Origin: Onchidella celtica
Lineage: Eukaryota > Mollusca > Gastropoda > Systellommatophora > Onchidiidae
Reading direction: 5' to 3'
Assembly: GCA_963931925.1 (NCBI GenBank)
Contig: OZ007575.1
Span: 32,490,894-32,554,893 of the forward strand
Length of the DNA stretch: 64,000 bases
Part shown: positions 22,388 through 32,021 of the stretch, piece after piece
Layout of the letters: every line of letters starts with the position of its first letter
Position numbering within the stretch: position 1 is the first letter of the stretch
The notes under the pieces: model-generated
Told to the model about the DNA's origin: nothing
The model's input: only the letters and a program-made list of their open reading frames with translations
Databases searched by the model: none
Position numbers and translations under genes: made by a program

Positions 22388-23598
22388 TGTCACGAGTGGA
22401 GTGAGTGCAATTAAGGGGATTGCTACAGAGCGGGTGTAGAGTAAGAAAGGCTCACGGTAGACAAGTAAGTTAAGCGTGCTGTTGTGAGTAGTGGGAGGGG
22501 TCTGAATGAGGCGAAAGCGCTGTATTACTATCACTGCAAGTTAGAAGGTCCTACGGAACGGACCTGTGAATAAGAGCCCATCGGGCAGACATAAGGGGAG
22601 CAGTCGAGAAGACTAGTGAGAGAGTCTTTCCAGTGATGACTGGTACGTAGAACGTTGATTGATTATTATGATTGATGTATTATATTATATTCGTCTATTA
22701 CCATGATGTAAATAAGCATATGTGAGGAATGTGGAAGTCCTTGATATTGGATATAGCAATGTGCGCCATGAGCGATAGATGAAAGTGAGTTCATGGATTT
22801 GTAGCGCGAGTGAGTAGTGTGTACTCCGATGGAGGTGTGTTACCGTAAGATGTGTGGTGAGTGAAAGGTGAACTAGTGTGTGTACGCTTCATGGGTTGTA
22901 AGGAGAGGTGGAGTGAATAGAAATGGTAGGGTATTATACCAATGTAATGTTATTCTTGTAGGTGTCGAGGACGGGCCGCAGAGCCACCTCGATGAGCACA
23001 GGGGATAGGCCAGCATAGGGCCGGAGGCCACACATAGGCCAGAAGTGAGGCTGTCAGTGCAGGACAGTAGAGGCACATAAAGTCGTGGTAGTCAGGCCAC
23101 GGACAGGGACGTAGATATGAGCGTGAATGTGATAATGCACTATTGCCATGTTGAGGGACTAGTGGACTAATAATGTACTGGTGAAATAATAATGTCTATT
23201 GAAATAATAATGTCTGTTGAAATGATAATGTGTTATTGCCCTGCTGAGGTGCTAGGGGCGTGCTAAGGTGTATGACAATAGGAAGGTGATATTGAGAGGC
23301 TGCGGTGCCAGTGAATTACTAATGTGCTGTTAAGACCCTGAGGGGAGAGGCTGAGGCCGAAGTGCCTTTAGGAGTAACTACCGGATTGTGGATCCGAGGG
23401 AGAGTGTGTGTGAGAATAAGGCCGTTGTACGGCAGTTAATTGCAATAATATAATATATGTAATTGCGCTATTATCTGTGTAATTATGTTTAATAAATGTG
23501 TGAGTCTGATGGATTGTTCTGTTAAGTGTTAAACTCGTTTGTTCGTGATTGTTGTCCTGTCATAAACTATTACATCTCCCAGTCTGGGATTTGTGACA
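22388..23598 (+). repeat. 3' LTR of the Gmr1-like element
   Basis: 1211 bases, TGTCAC to GTGACA, followed by the target duplication aagag. It is nearly the same as the 5' LTR. Confidence 0.93.
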
Positions 23599-23603
23599 AA
23601 GAG

Positions 23604-25380
23604 GAGTTCATAGGAATGTTAGCAGAGAAAGCAGAGAAGGCAGCAACAGGAGGACACATGAGGATCCTCTACCAGACTACAGAGACTCTTGCTGGAAAAT
23701 ATGGAAAACCTGAAGTTCCTGTCAAGGATTACAACAGGAAGGCTATTTTTGGAAAGGAAGCTCAGGCAAATAGATGGATAGAACATTTTAACAGCCTCCT
23801 GAACAGACCTCCACCAAGCAACCCACCCGACATTCTACCCGCAAGAAATGATTTACCGATCAGTTGCGACCCTCCGACTAAAGCAGAGATTAATGATGCC
23901 ATAAAGCAGTTAAACCGAGGCAAGGCAGCTGGACCAGACCAGATCCCACCAGAGGCGCTGAAGGCAGATGCTGCTGGGGCTGCAGAGGGTCTGCACTCAC
24001 TATTCTCGAGGATTTGGATCGGAGGCAAGTTTCCAAAGGACTGGAAGGAAGGACACCTCGTGAAGCTTCCAAAAAAAGGGGACCTCAGCAATTGTAGTAA
24101 CTACAGAGGAATCACACTTCTCTCCATCCCAGGAAAGGTTTTCAATCGCATTATTCTCAAGCGAATACAGAATGCAACAGACCCAAAACTTCGTGAGGAG
24201 CAAGCTGGTTTCAGGAGTAATCGATCAACCACCGACCAGATCGCCACGCTGAGAATCATAGTAGAGCAGTCGCTAGAGTGGAACTCCCAACTGATAATGA
24301 ACTTCCTTGACTACGAGAAGGCCTTTGATAGCATCGATAGAGACACTGTGGAGAATATTGAGACATTATGGAATCCCAGAGAAGATGGTGAATCTTATCA
24401 AGAGCATGTACGAGGGGACAAGTTGCAGAGTCGTACACGATGGTGAGCTTACTGACAGCTTTGATATCAAGACTGGTGTTAGGCAGGGTTGTTTGCTGTC
24501 CCCATTTCTGTTTATTCTGGTGATTGATTGGCTTATGAAAGAAACCACCAGTGGAGGAAGAAATGGCATACAATGGACCCCATGGACACAGTTGGACGAT
24601 CTAGATTTTGCAGATGACTTGGCACTATTGTCGCACACGCACGACCAGATGCAAGCAAAGACTACAGCTCTAAACAAAATTTCAGAATCTATTGGATTGA
24701 GGATACATCCTGTGAAGTCGAAGGTCCTAAAAATTGTTGCACCCCCAAGCGAACAAGTCAGAGTAGGAGATCAACCACTGGAAGATGTAGAGTCCTTCTG
24801 CTATCTTGGTAGTATCATTGACAATAAGGGAGGAACAGAGGCAGAAGTCAAAGCACGAATTGGAAAGGCACAGGCAGCTTTCACGTCCTTAAGCAAGATT
24901 TGGAGAACCAAGGATATATCTCTAAAAACAAAGTTGAGGATATTCAACTCGAACGTGAAGTCAGTCCTGTTGTATGGATGTGAGACTTGGAATGCGTCCC
25001 AGGCCTGCATAAAGAGAATCCAAGTTTTCACCAACAGATGTTTGAGGAAGCTACTTAAGATCAGATGGACAGACAAGGTCAGCAATGAAATTGTATGGAA
25101 AAGAACAAGACAGAGCCCAGTCAGAGAGGAAATTGGTAGGAGGCGATGGAGATGGATCGGCCACACTCTCAGGAGGCCAGGAAACAGCATCACGAAGAAG
25201 GTATTGGATTGGAATCCCCAGGGCAAGAGATCAAGAGGAAGGCCGCGCGGAACGTGGAGAAGAGCCAGAGAAAATGATGTGCAACGAAGCGGAAAGACTT
25301 GGAATAATGTAAAGAGGCTGGCCCATGATAGAGAGGGATGGAAAGTGTTTGTTGGTGGCCTATACCCTGATCCAGGGTGA
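23604..25380 (+). pseudogene. LINE reverse transcriptase half, frameshifted
   Basis: This is the continuation of the LINE ORF after the second LTR element. It begins EFIGMLAEKAEKA directly at the right target duplication. The reverse transcriptase blocks are in order: NRGKAAGPDQIPPE, NYRGITLLSI, EEQAGFR, FLDYEKAFDSID, VRQGCLLSPFLF and the catalytic FADD in DLDFADDLALL near 24600. A typical LINE C-terminal segment follows, GCETWNAS then RRRWRWIGH and KRSRGRPRGTWRR. One single-base frameshift near 24345, just after FDSIDRD, moves the rest to another frame, so no continuous protein is made. There is no RNase H. Apart from this shift and the nested insertions the copy is well preserved. Confidence 0.88.
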
Positions 25381-25415
25381 GAAAGGCAATGATGATGATG
25401 ATGATGGTCCGTCTT

Positions 25416-27212
25416 GGTAGAAATGCAGAATATCGATAGCTGCCACATCCAGATCTAGAAAAGACCAAACACCAATGCCTAAAGTAAAATAATTAATGCT
25501 CAAACTCCAATCCAGCTTGCTGGTAAAATGTTCTTGTCCAGCAATTGAATATTTTGACAATACAATATATTATATGTTGCATATTATAACATGTACTAGG
25601 CCTATATGTGTATTTGTCGATGAATATAGCCTTCAAAAACATCCAAAACATCTTTCTTTTCAGAATGTAATTTGCATTGCATTTTTATCAAAATACTCAA
25701 ATGCAAATCAACACCAACACGCCCCAAAGTTAATGAAACAATTCTGTTGCACCGATTGTTGAAGTAAAACTAGTGAAAAAGAACTGAAATTCAGTGGATT
25801 TATACAACAGATGCGGCTACATTTCAACTGGCCTTTCAGATGAACCACACCCAAATAACAATAAATCATATCAACATGTCCACATTATTCGAGCTTAGCA
25901 GAACAATTCAGATGCTTTTAAAGGTATTAGGAGTTTTTTTTTTCTCTTTCTTTTTAAAGTTTGATCTTTCCTCTTCCCAACCCCAGTTTTTGTTTAGTGG
26001 GTCACAAATTATGCCTATCCCTTCTAACAAACGACCCTCACTGTCATCTTTCTGCTTAGTCCTAGATCCTATACTAACATGTATGATTTATAGCGAATGT
26101 GCTAATCCCATTGCTGAATCAGAATAGCTGCCTAATCTCAGTCACGACTCGAACAGTGCGGAGTGAATAATTAAAATGAAATGGATACTAGAACAATAAA
26201 TAACACCTCGCTTAGACTTTTCTTTCAATAGTAATTTATGTATTTTATTGTCAGACTCCAATAAAAAATTAGTATAATTCATGCTTCAGATTGAAAATAA
26301 TAATAATAATAATAATAATCACCTGGAGAAACTGTATACAAGCATAAAGTTATACGTCGGCAGAGTCAACAGTGCTTAATATCATGTCTCTAAATCCAAC
26401 ACCTGTCATCAGTACTAATAGTATCATTTCAGTCGTATGGAAGGTTCGACACAGTGCCTGCGTCACTTTCGTTTCAGAACATTGTCTTCACAGTATTTTG
26501 AAACTATTAGTTGCATCCAAACTAAAACTAACGAAACAATCTGAACTACTCTTGAAAAGTATTGAGGGGTTTACATGTGGGAGAGGGGGAGGCCGAGGAT
26601 GAAATCCGCCCCTGTCAACAGTTCAGCCTTCTGTGTGAAAATAAAGTGGAGGTACAGAGAGACGAGACGGGGGAGGGGGGGGGAGGAAGAAAGAAAAAGC
26701 TCAAGTAACCAAATTTAAACATATGACAGACCTACTTACAAAGCCACCATCCTCTATGATCATTATTAATTTTATTTATCTATTCATTTATTCATCTATT
26801 TGTTTACTTAATGATTTACTTATTTATTATACGGCAGCATTATTACACAGTTTACACTGTATTACCATGGACAAACTGACAGTCAAACAATTTCAGTCAC
26901 TGGAATATTTACCCCCTCACCTTGTACAATACATACATTCGTAGATCCTCATGGACTTCACCTTGTAACGAAAAGTTTCAAAGTACTTGTAGCTTATTTA
27001 ACACTGCAGATAAAGAAATTCTTCATTGTTTGAAACACCCCATCACGTTTGCTTCGAGTATAATCCACGTGTGCAACACACCTGACTTCTGAAGTTGTGA
27101 AATATAAAGAATGGACGGGCATTTTTCCCTTTAAACATTCAGAAAGACTCCCCTGAACTGCAGACATTCTGCGCAACACATGAAACGGTGAGCTGATAAA
27201 AAATACTTGTGA
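25416..27212. other. Non-coding stretch with an AAT microsatellite
   Basis: No exon is supported. An (aat)n run of about 25 bases lies at 26296-26320, and a G-rich tract near 26665-26690. The open frames present have no recognisable domain. Confidence 0.55.
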
Positions 27213-27366
27213 GCATGTCTTTGGGCATGTAAGGGTTGGGGGGGGGGGGGCTGGTGGTGAGGGGCTTTGTGTGGTGAGCGCTTCAGTTTTCTCATGACAC
27301 ACCTTGCACTGTGGAGCTTCGCAAATAAACCCACTCCTCTCTCCTTCTTTGTCCCTCTCTCACTCA

Positions 27367-27450
<84 letters not shown>

Positions 27451-27568
27451 TCTCTCGGGCATGTAATAAAAAAAACGGGGGGGGGGGATGGTGAGGCTTA
27501 ATTGGTGAGCGATTCAGTTTTTTCGTGACTCACCTTACACTGTGGAGCTTCGCAAATAATCCCACTTT

Positions 27569-27605
<37 letters not shown>
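27213..27605. repeat. Tandem duplication interrupted by (CT)n, then (TA)n
   Basis: 'gggcatgtaa', a poly-G run, 'ggtgagcg.ttcagttttctc.tgac' and 'cactgtggagcttcgcaaataa' occur once from about 27224 and again from about 27458, a period of about 235 bases. Each unit ends in a CT microsatellite. The first, at about 27355-27455, is roughly 100 bases long. The second passes into (ta)n at 27590-27606. The long Ser/Leu open frames here are translations of the microsatellite. Confidence 0.85.
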
Positions 27606-27607
<2 letters not shown>

Positions 27608-28094
27608 TATCTTATGGCATATATTTTATGCTGGGTGATCTGTGTCATGAGGAAGAAGTACTGAATGAAGACAAAACTTAGGAAGACAAATGTCAAACTA
27701 ATGGTATTAAATTTGTATTTTGTATACTTCTTTAATCTTATTTGGGAAATTTTCCTTAGTGTCATTGCAGCCCATTTACAACTGGGGCAGTCACGTCGTC
27801 GCCACAGTACAGCGCCAGTCGTCGGTTTTGTTGTTGTTGTTGTTTGGGGGGGGGGTGACGGGGAAGGGAAGGAATGGCAGGTATAAATTTTATTTAATTT
27901 TGCCCCCACAGCGGCCTCTTCGACCTGTTCTTTTCGTGTTTTTTTCCCAACTGCCAATTAGTTATCTTTAACGTTCACCACGTGCACATGGCCCCCCGAG
28001 TTTGTCCGCCCTTGGTCATGAGATGGTATATTGTCTCAGTTCACACCCAGTAAATAATTACAAAGCTTGAAATTCTTTCTTATTCACCTTTTAT

Positions 28095-28295
28095 GTTCTA
28101 CAAGGAACAGTGCGAGGAGGCAGAAGGAGAGAAAGACAGAGAAAGAGATGGGAGGATAACATAATCCAGTGAATGGACTTGGCCACACACTCAGCAACTG
28201 CCTAAGAGCGTCTGAGAACCGAGAGGAATGGAGGAGGCTGGTTGGGAAGTCTTAAAATTATGCCCCAACGGTCCTCTAAGACTCCGGGATAGAGA
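28095..28295 (+). mobile_element. LINE C-terminal remnant, + strand
   Basis: With small frame changes the + strand reads as the end of an RTE-like LINE ORF: a 'GTVRGGRRR' start near 28108, then a segment like 'REWTGL' and 'ENREEWRRL' near 28218-28240. Stops and shifts interrupt it. The GATA/GA simple repeats that follow at 28290 fit a LINE that ends in short tandem repeats. It is a short, dead fragment. Confidence 0.6.
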
Positions 28296-28425
28296 GAGAG
28301 AAAGAGATAGATAGATACATAGATAAATAATATATAGAGAGAGAAGGAGAGAGAAAAAGAGAGCGAGAAAGAGATAGATAGATAGATACATATAGATAGA
28401 GAGAGAGAGGGAGGGGGGGAGGAGG
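28290..28425. repeat. GA/GATA simple repeats
   Basis: Runs of gaga and gata(gata) with short interruptions, flanked by the LINE remnant on the left and a G-rich stretch on the right. Confidence 0.9.
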
Positions 28426-28774
28426 GTAAAAGAATGAAATCAGGAAGACAAAGAAAAAGGGAATGAAGGAGGAGTATAAGGGAAAAATGGATGGGGAAGA
28501 GGAAAGAGGTGGAATTTACACATTTAAATACAAATCAAGAGTAACACGTTGTAGAAACAACAACCACAAAAGATCCATGAAGGCACAATAATTAGAGACA
28601 GCAAAAAACATGTATATATATTTGTCTTGGTGTGCTACTTTGCACTGAATTTCGAAATTTTAACAACGACGTAGTTATTCGCAGATGTCTGCAGATAAGA
28701 TCCCGATCTTATTCGCAGATGGGGGTTTCTTGGTTTTGTGGTGTCTACTATGGAAAATGTCCTCCAGCCTACCG

Positions 28775-28885
28775 TGGTTTGCCGTGGCGCAATGCCTAGC
28801 GTCTGCGGTTATCAGAATCGGCTTTGGGTTCAACCCCACGACGGAGGCTTTTTTTGTTGTTGATGTTGTTGTTGCTTGTTTTTCT
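28775..28885 (+). mobile_element. tRNA-derived SINE candidate
   Basis: The segment GTGGCGCAATGCCTAGCG is a good A-box (10 of 12 consensus positions) and GGTTCAACCCC is a B-box about 34 bases further on. The ends GCCGTGG and CCACGAC can pair at six of seven positions, as in a tRNA acceptor stem. The start resembles animal tRNA-Asn. A T-rich (gtt)n tail follows. The cloverleaf is imperfect, so this is a SINE or decayed tRNA copy and not a working tRNA gene. Confidence 0.5.
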
Positions 28886-30676
28886 AAACCTAGTGCTCCT
28901 CATTATTAGGAATCATTTTGTTTCCTAAGGATTTTGCAAAAGTTGATATCGTGGAGAAACTGATCATAATTACTAGTGTGCTCCAGATTACTTCTTTTAT
29001 TTATTCCTGTTCATTTTATTTATTCCTTTTTATTAAACGGGAGAGTTGCTAATTAGAAATAATAACGTAAATCAAATTTTAAATATGTAAATGATTTCTT
29101 TTAGTCATTGTGAATTGAAAATTTCATCTCTCTCTCTGTCGTGACTTAGATCTATCCTGTACTTACTGAAAATATATTTTGGGGGTCTTCTGCTTCAGCT
29201 ATTTGTCATGTTTTGTTTTACATGTATTACTTTTTTGTTTGCATGGAGGTTTAGTTCATTTTTATCTGCTCTGTCTGACTTTCTCTCTAATTTCACACGC
29301 GAAAAAAAACAAAAAACTCTGGAGCAAAGCAACAATGATCACGGGGGGGGGGGGGGGGGAGGGGGGGGGGGGAACAGACAAAAAAGTAACAACAACAAAA
29401 AAACACAAAATGTAAGCTTCAACGATCTCTTTCTTTCCTCTCCCTTCTGCTTGAATGTAATTTATTTTGCACCCAACTTCTTATTAAAAATTTGTATTTC
29501 AATTTAATATCTTCCCTGCAGCTGCATATCTTCCCTGCCTCCTCCCCCTGTCTTTCCAAAATATATTTTTAAAACTTTAATTTCTATGTACAGTCTTCCA
29601 CTACTCGTTCCAGTCCTGATAATTTTGTTGTGGTTGGGGGGATTGTGTGTGTGTGTGGGGGGGGGGGCGGTCACCTTTAGGCCTACATTGAACTCAGAAG
29701 ACAGTTGTACACAATTTTAACTAATATAAAACTGGAACTAGTAAACGCTCGCCCGTTTTATCAAAAGCAGAATGATGCCGTTCTAAGGAGGAGCCCTTTG
29801 TACTTTTGATGTAATATGATGTTTAAATTGGTATACACAATGAGATTAGAACACTGACTTTTGTATTACAATTAGTAAACAACAATAAGGACGGACAAAT
29901 TTAGTTTCCCCGAAAGTGGTTGTTTCCTGCAAATGTTGTATAATAACTATAATACTGTCGGAAATGCCCATGACTTAATCTTCGTCTAATTGTGGAACAA
30001 TTAATTTATTGTGACTTGCTCTGAAAGTTTGAAACTCGAGTGTGTCAATTGTTCCCTTCAAGTGTGGATTAAAATAGTAGGCTGCAAAATAGCCTTTGGG
30101 TTGAGCATCAGTAGTCTTCTGTTCAACAAAGAGATTTTTCAAACACAAACCGTTTTCATAACAATAGTTGTAAGAAAGACAACTCCAATTCATTTCGGTA
30201 CTCGTCTAAGGGCTTATACACAATCAGTTTTCGATAATGGGAGGACGCCGAGCGATAAGAGAAGCCTTTTTCGGGCCTTAATGAGGGGCGGAGAATAATG
30301 ACATAGCTCATAGACGAGCCTTTCATTTTCATAGAGAAAGAAATAGTGTTAATGTATGCTGCCCTGAGCAGCGAGGCATGAACTCGCACTCTTAACAGAA
30401 ACCTACTCCGTGGCAGAGCAAGATCTTTTTTGCTTCAGCAAGGCTTCTCTGTCCACCCGATGCTCGTAGATCTGGATCTATATTATTATTACGAAGTCAA
30501 AGATGATCTTGTTGGTCACCACCTTTCCTACTGATACTGACATAGAGTAGAGTGATGGGCCAAACTTCAGTTTATGGCAGTAGATCTAGACAGTGACCTG
30601 CTAAGGCTAAGGTTTGTAGGAAATTCACAGCGGTCTCTCTGAGTCTGACATGTTTGTGCAAATTGTAGTGTCGGAA
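28886..30676. other. Non-coding stretch with poly-G runs
   Basis: No exon is supported. Long G runs lie at about 29344-29372 and 29650-29668, with (gt)n between 29645 and 29660. Such runs are common sites of sequencing error. Confidence 0.55.
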
Positions 30677-30684
30677 CTATGTGC

Positions 30685-30886
30685 GGGAGGAGTACCTTAC
30701 TCGAGCGCCACTTTCACTGTTATCAATTTAAACACATGGAATGGTCAGATGGACCTGGGGACGTGAGGGTCTAGTCAGTTTGTATCAATGGGCGGTAGTC
30801 AGATTGACTAATCAGGCGAAAAGGGGCTGGGGTAGTTGTGTTTAGTTAGTTTCTGGTCTTTGGCGCTCGAGTACGGAACTCCTTCC
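30685..30886. mobile_element. hAT-type MITE, copy B
   Basis: A 202-bp element, left end gggaggagtaccttactcga, right end 'tggcgctcgagtacggaactccttcc'. It has an exact 8-bp target duplication, ctatgtgc, at 30677-30684 and 30887-30894. The middle ('gacgtgagggtctagtcagtttgtatca', 'gcagtagtcagattgac'-like) is shared with copies A and C, but the terminal repeats beyond the first bases are different. Confidence 0.88.
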
Positions 30887-31002
30887 CTATGTGCAAATGC
30901 CATTCATATTTTATTTTAAAATTTTGTGCACCTGCTCAAGATATTTGTTCATGACATCAAGCTGTATGACAGCAGATTGTTGTTGCCATTGATAATAAGA
31001 TC

Positions 31003-31224
31003 GGGAGGACTTCCGAATGCGTTCCATAGCTCGACAAGTGCATCTAGAGTCTAGGCATTGTCAGATTGATATGTAATGACGTGAGGGTCAAGTCAATTTG
31101 AATCATCGAGGCCGTAGGCCGATGTTCGTCTGGGCAGTAGTCAGATTGACATATCAGGGAAAGCCCCCAGGGTAGCTATGTATTGTTTTCACTCGGGCTA
31201 TGGAAGGCATTCGGAAGTCCTTCC
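31003..31224. mobile_element. hAT-type MITE, copy C
   Basis: A 222-bp element, left end gggaggacttccgaatgcgt, right end 'gcattcggaagtccttcc'. It has an exact 8-bp target duplication, ataagatc, at 30995-31002 and 31225-31232. It is closely related to copy A over its whole length and lies only 116 bases from copy B. Confidence 0.88.
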
Positions 31225-31324
31225 ATAAGATCGAAGTAGAATGTGTCTTCAGATGGAGAAAAAAAATTGCAATCAGTAAATTTTACTTGATATCCAGCTG
31301 CATCACCTAATAGTTTGTTGGCTG

Positions 31325-31530
31325 CCCTTATCCGCTAACATTATGGACGGATACTACCAGGTTTATCTGCTGATAATGTTGGCGGACACTGCCCTGGTTT
31401 ATCCACCACCAACATTATTGGTAACAACTTGGGTTTATCCGGCAGCACTATTGGCAGATCTTGGGCTGCGAACAGTATTGGCAAATAAAGCTCGGGTTTA
31501 TCCGCAGGTATCAGTATTGACTAATGACAA
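31325..31530. repeat. Degenerate minisatellite, about 50-bp unit
   Basis: About four units containing 'tttatccgc', 'aacattattgg' and 'ggttta' variants run through this stretch, with a further trace near 31905. Units differ considerably. The open frame across them is not a gene. Confidence 0.65.
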
Positions 31531-32021
31531 AAAAAACAAAGAAATAAGCAAACTAGATTTATTCCTAGTGTTGTCGGATAAAAAAGAATTACCAGATTGA
31601 TAACTGATAAAAAGACTATTATAAGAAAAGATGAAAAAATAAACCTATGCTGCTGAGAATCGAACCACTGTCTGAACCTTTGTATGTATCTATTTAATCA
31701 ATAAAATTCCATTTCTATTCAGAAAAGCCACTCCAATTTCAATATCGTTTTCAACACTTGCCCAATACAAACGTTAATCGCGTCGGGCTGAACGGAACAA
31801 GGGAGGAAGACGGAGAAAGGGTTCGAATCAGGGGAGATGACTCGCAAAAATACAGAATTTATGTTGGTGGATAAAAAAAATTCTAGGGGAAATTTTATCT
31901 GACAGTATCGGCAAATAAACACTTCGTAGTTTGTTTTCCATTTCCACTCAGAGGCCATGAATTGGATGAAAAGATGAGAATACCATTACATGGTGTTGTT
32001 TTATATACAATTACTTTCCAG

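Larger units (their letters stand above)
14765..23598 (+). mobile_element. Gmr1-like Ty3/gypsy LTR retrotransposon
   Basis: An 8834-bp element with LTRs of 1216 and 1211 bases, bounded TGTCAC...GTGACA, and an exact 5-bp target duplication aagag (14760-14764 and 23599-23603). Protein order along the DNA is gag, protease, integrase, reverse transcriptase, RNase H. In ordinary Ty3/gypsy elements integrase comes last. Integrase before RT with gypsy-type sequences is the arrangement described for the Gmr1 group. By eye the LTRs differ by one 5-bp indel and one substitution, so the insertion is recent. Two defects are visible: a foldback over the gag start (16676-17400) and a frameshift between integrase and RT near 20810. 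It lies in the LINE, 44 bp from the other LTR element. Confidence 0.92.
8249..25403 (+). mobile_element. RTE-like LINE, near full length, split by two LTR elements
   Basis: The outer boundaries are a perfect 12-bp target duplication, atggtccgtctt, at 8237-8248 and 25404-25415. Removing the two nested elements and their duplicated target bases leaves about 3.25 kb, the usual size of an RTE-class LINE. Order: a 5' leader of about 240 bases, an AP-type endonuclease, a spacer, reverse transcriptase, a C-terminal region with paired Cys/His-like and basic stretches, and a short (gat)n tail in place of poly-A. The LINE pieces are 8249-9651, 14721-14764 and 23604-25403. The reading frame passes across both insertion sites, so both insertions hit coding sequence. 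One further frameshift sits near 24345. Clade assignment rests on the endonuclease and C-terminal wording and on the tail. Confidence 0.9.

Noticed and set aside
27267..27501. Ser/Leu-rich open frames over the CT microsatellite
   Set aside because: They are translations of (CT)n and have no other content.
28775..28850. A working tRNA-Asn gene
   Set aside because: A- and B-boxes are present, but the T arm and anticodon arm do not fold properly and a SINE-like tail follows.
31640..31690. B-box-like 'ggttcgattctc' on the minus strand as a tRNA or SINE
   Set aside because: No A-box or cloverleaf could be found at the right distance.
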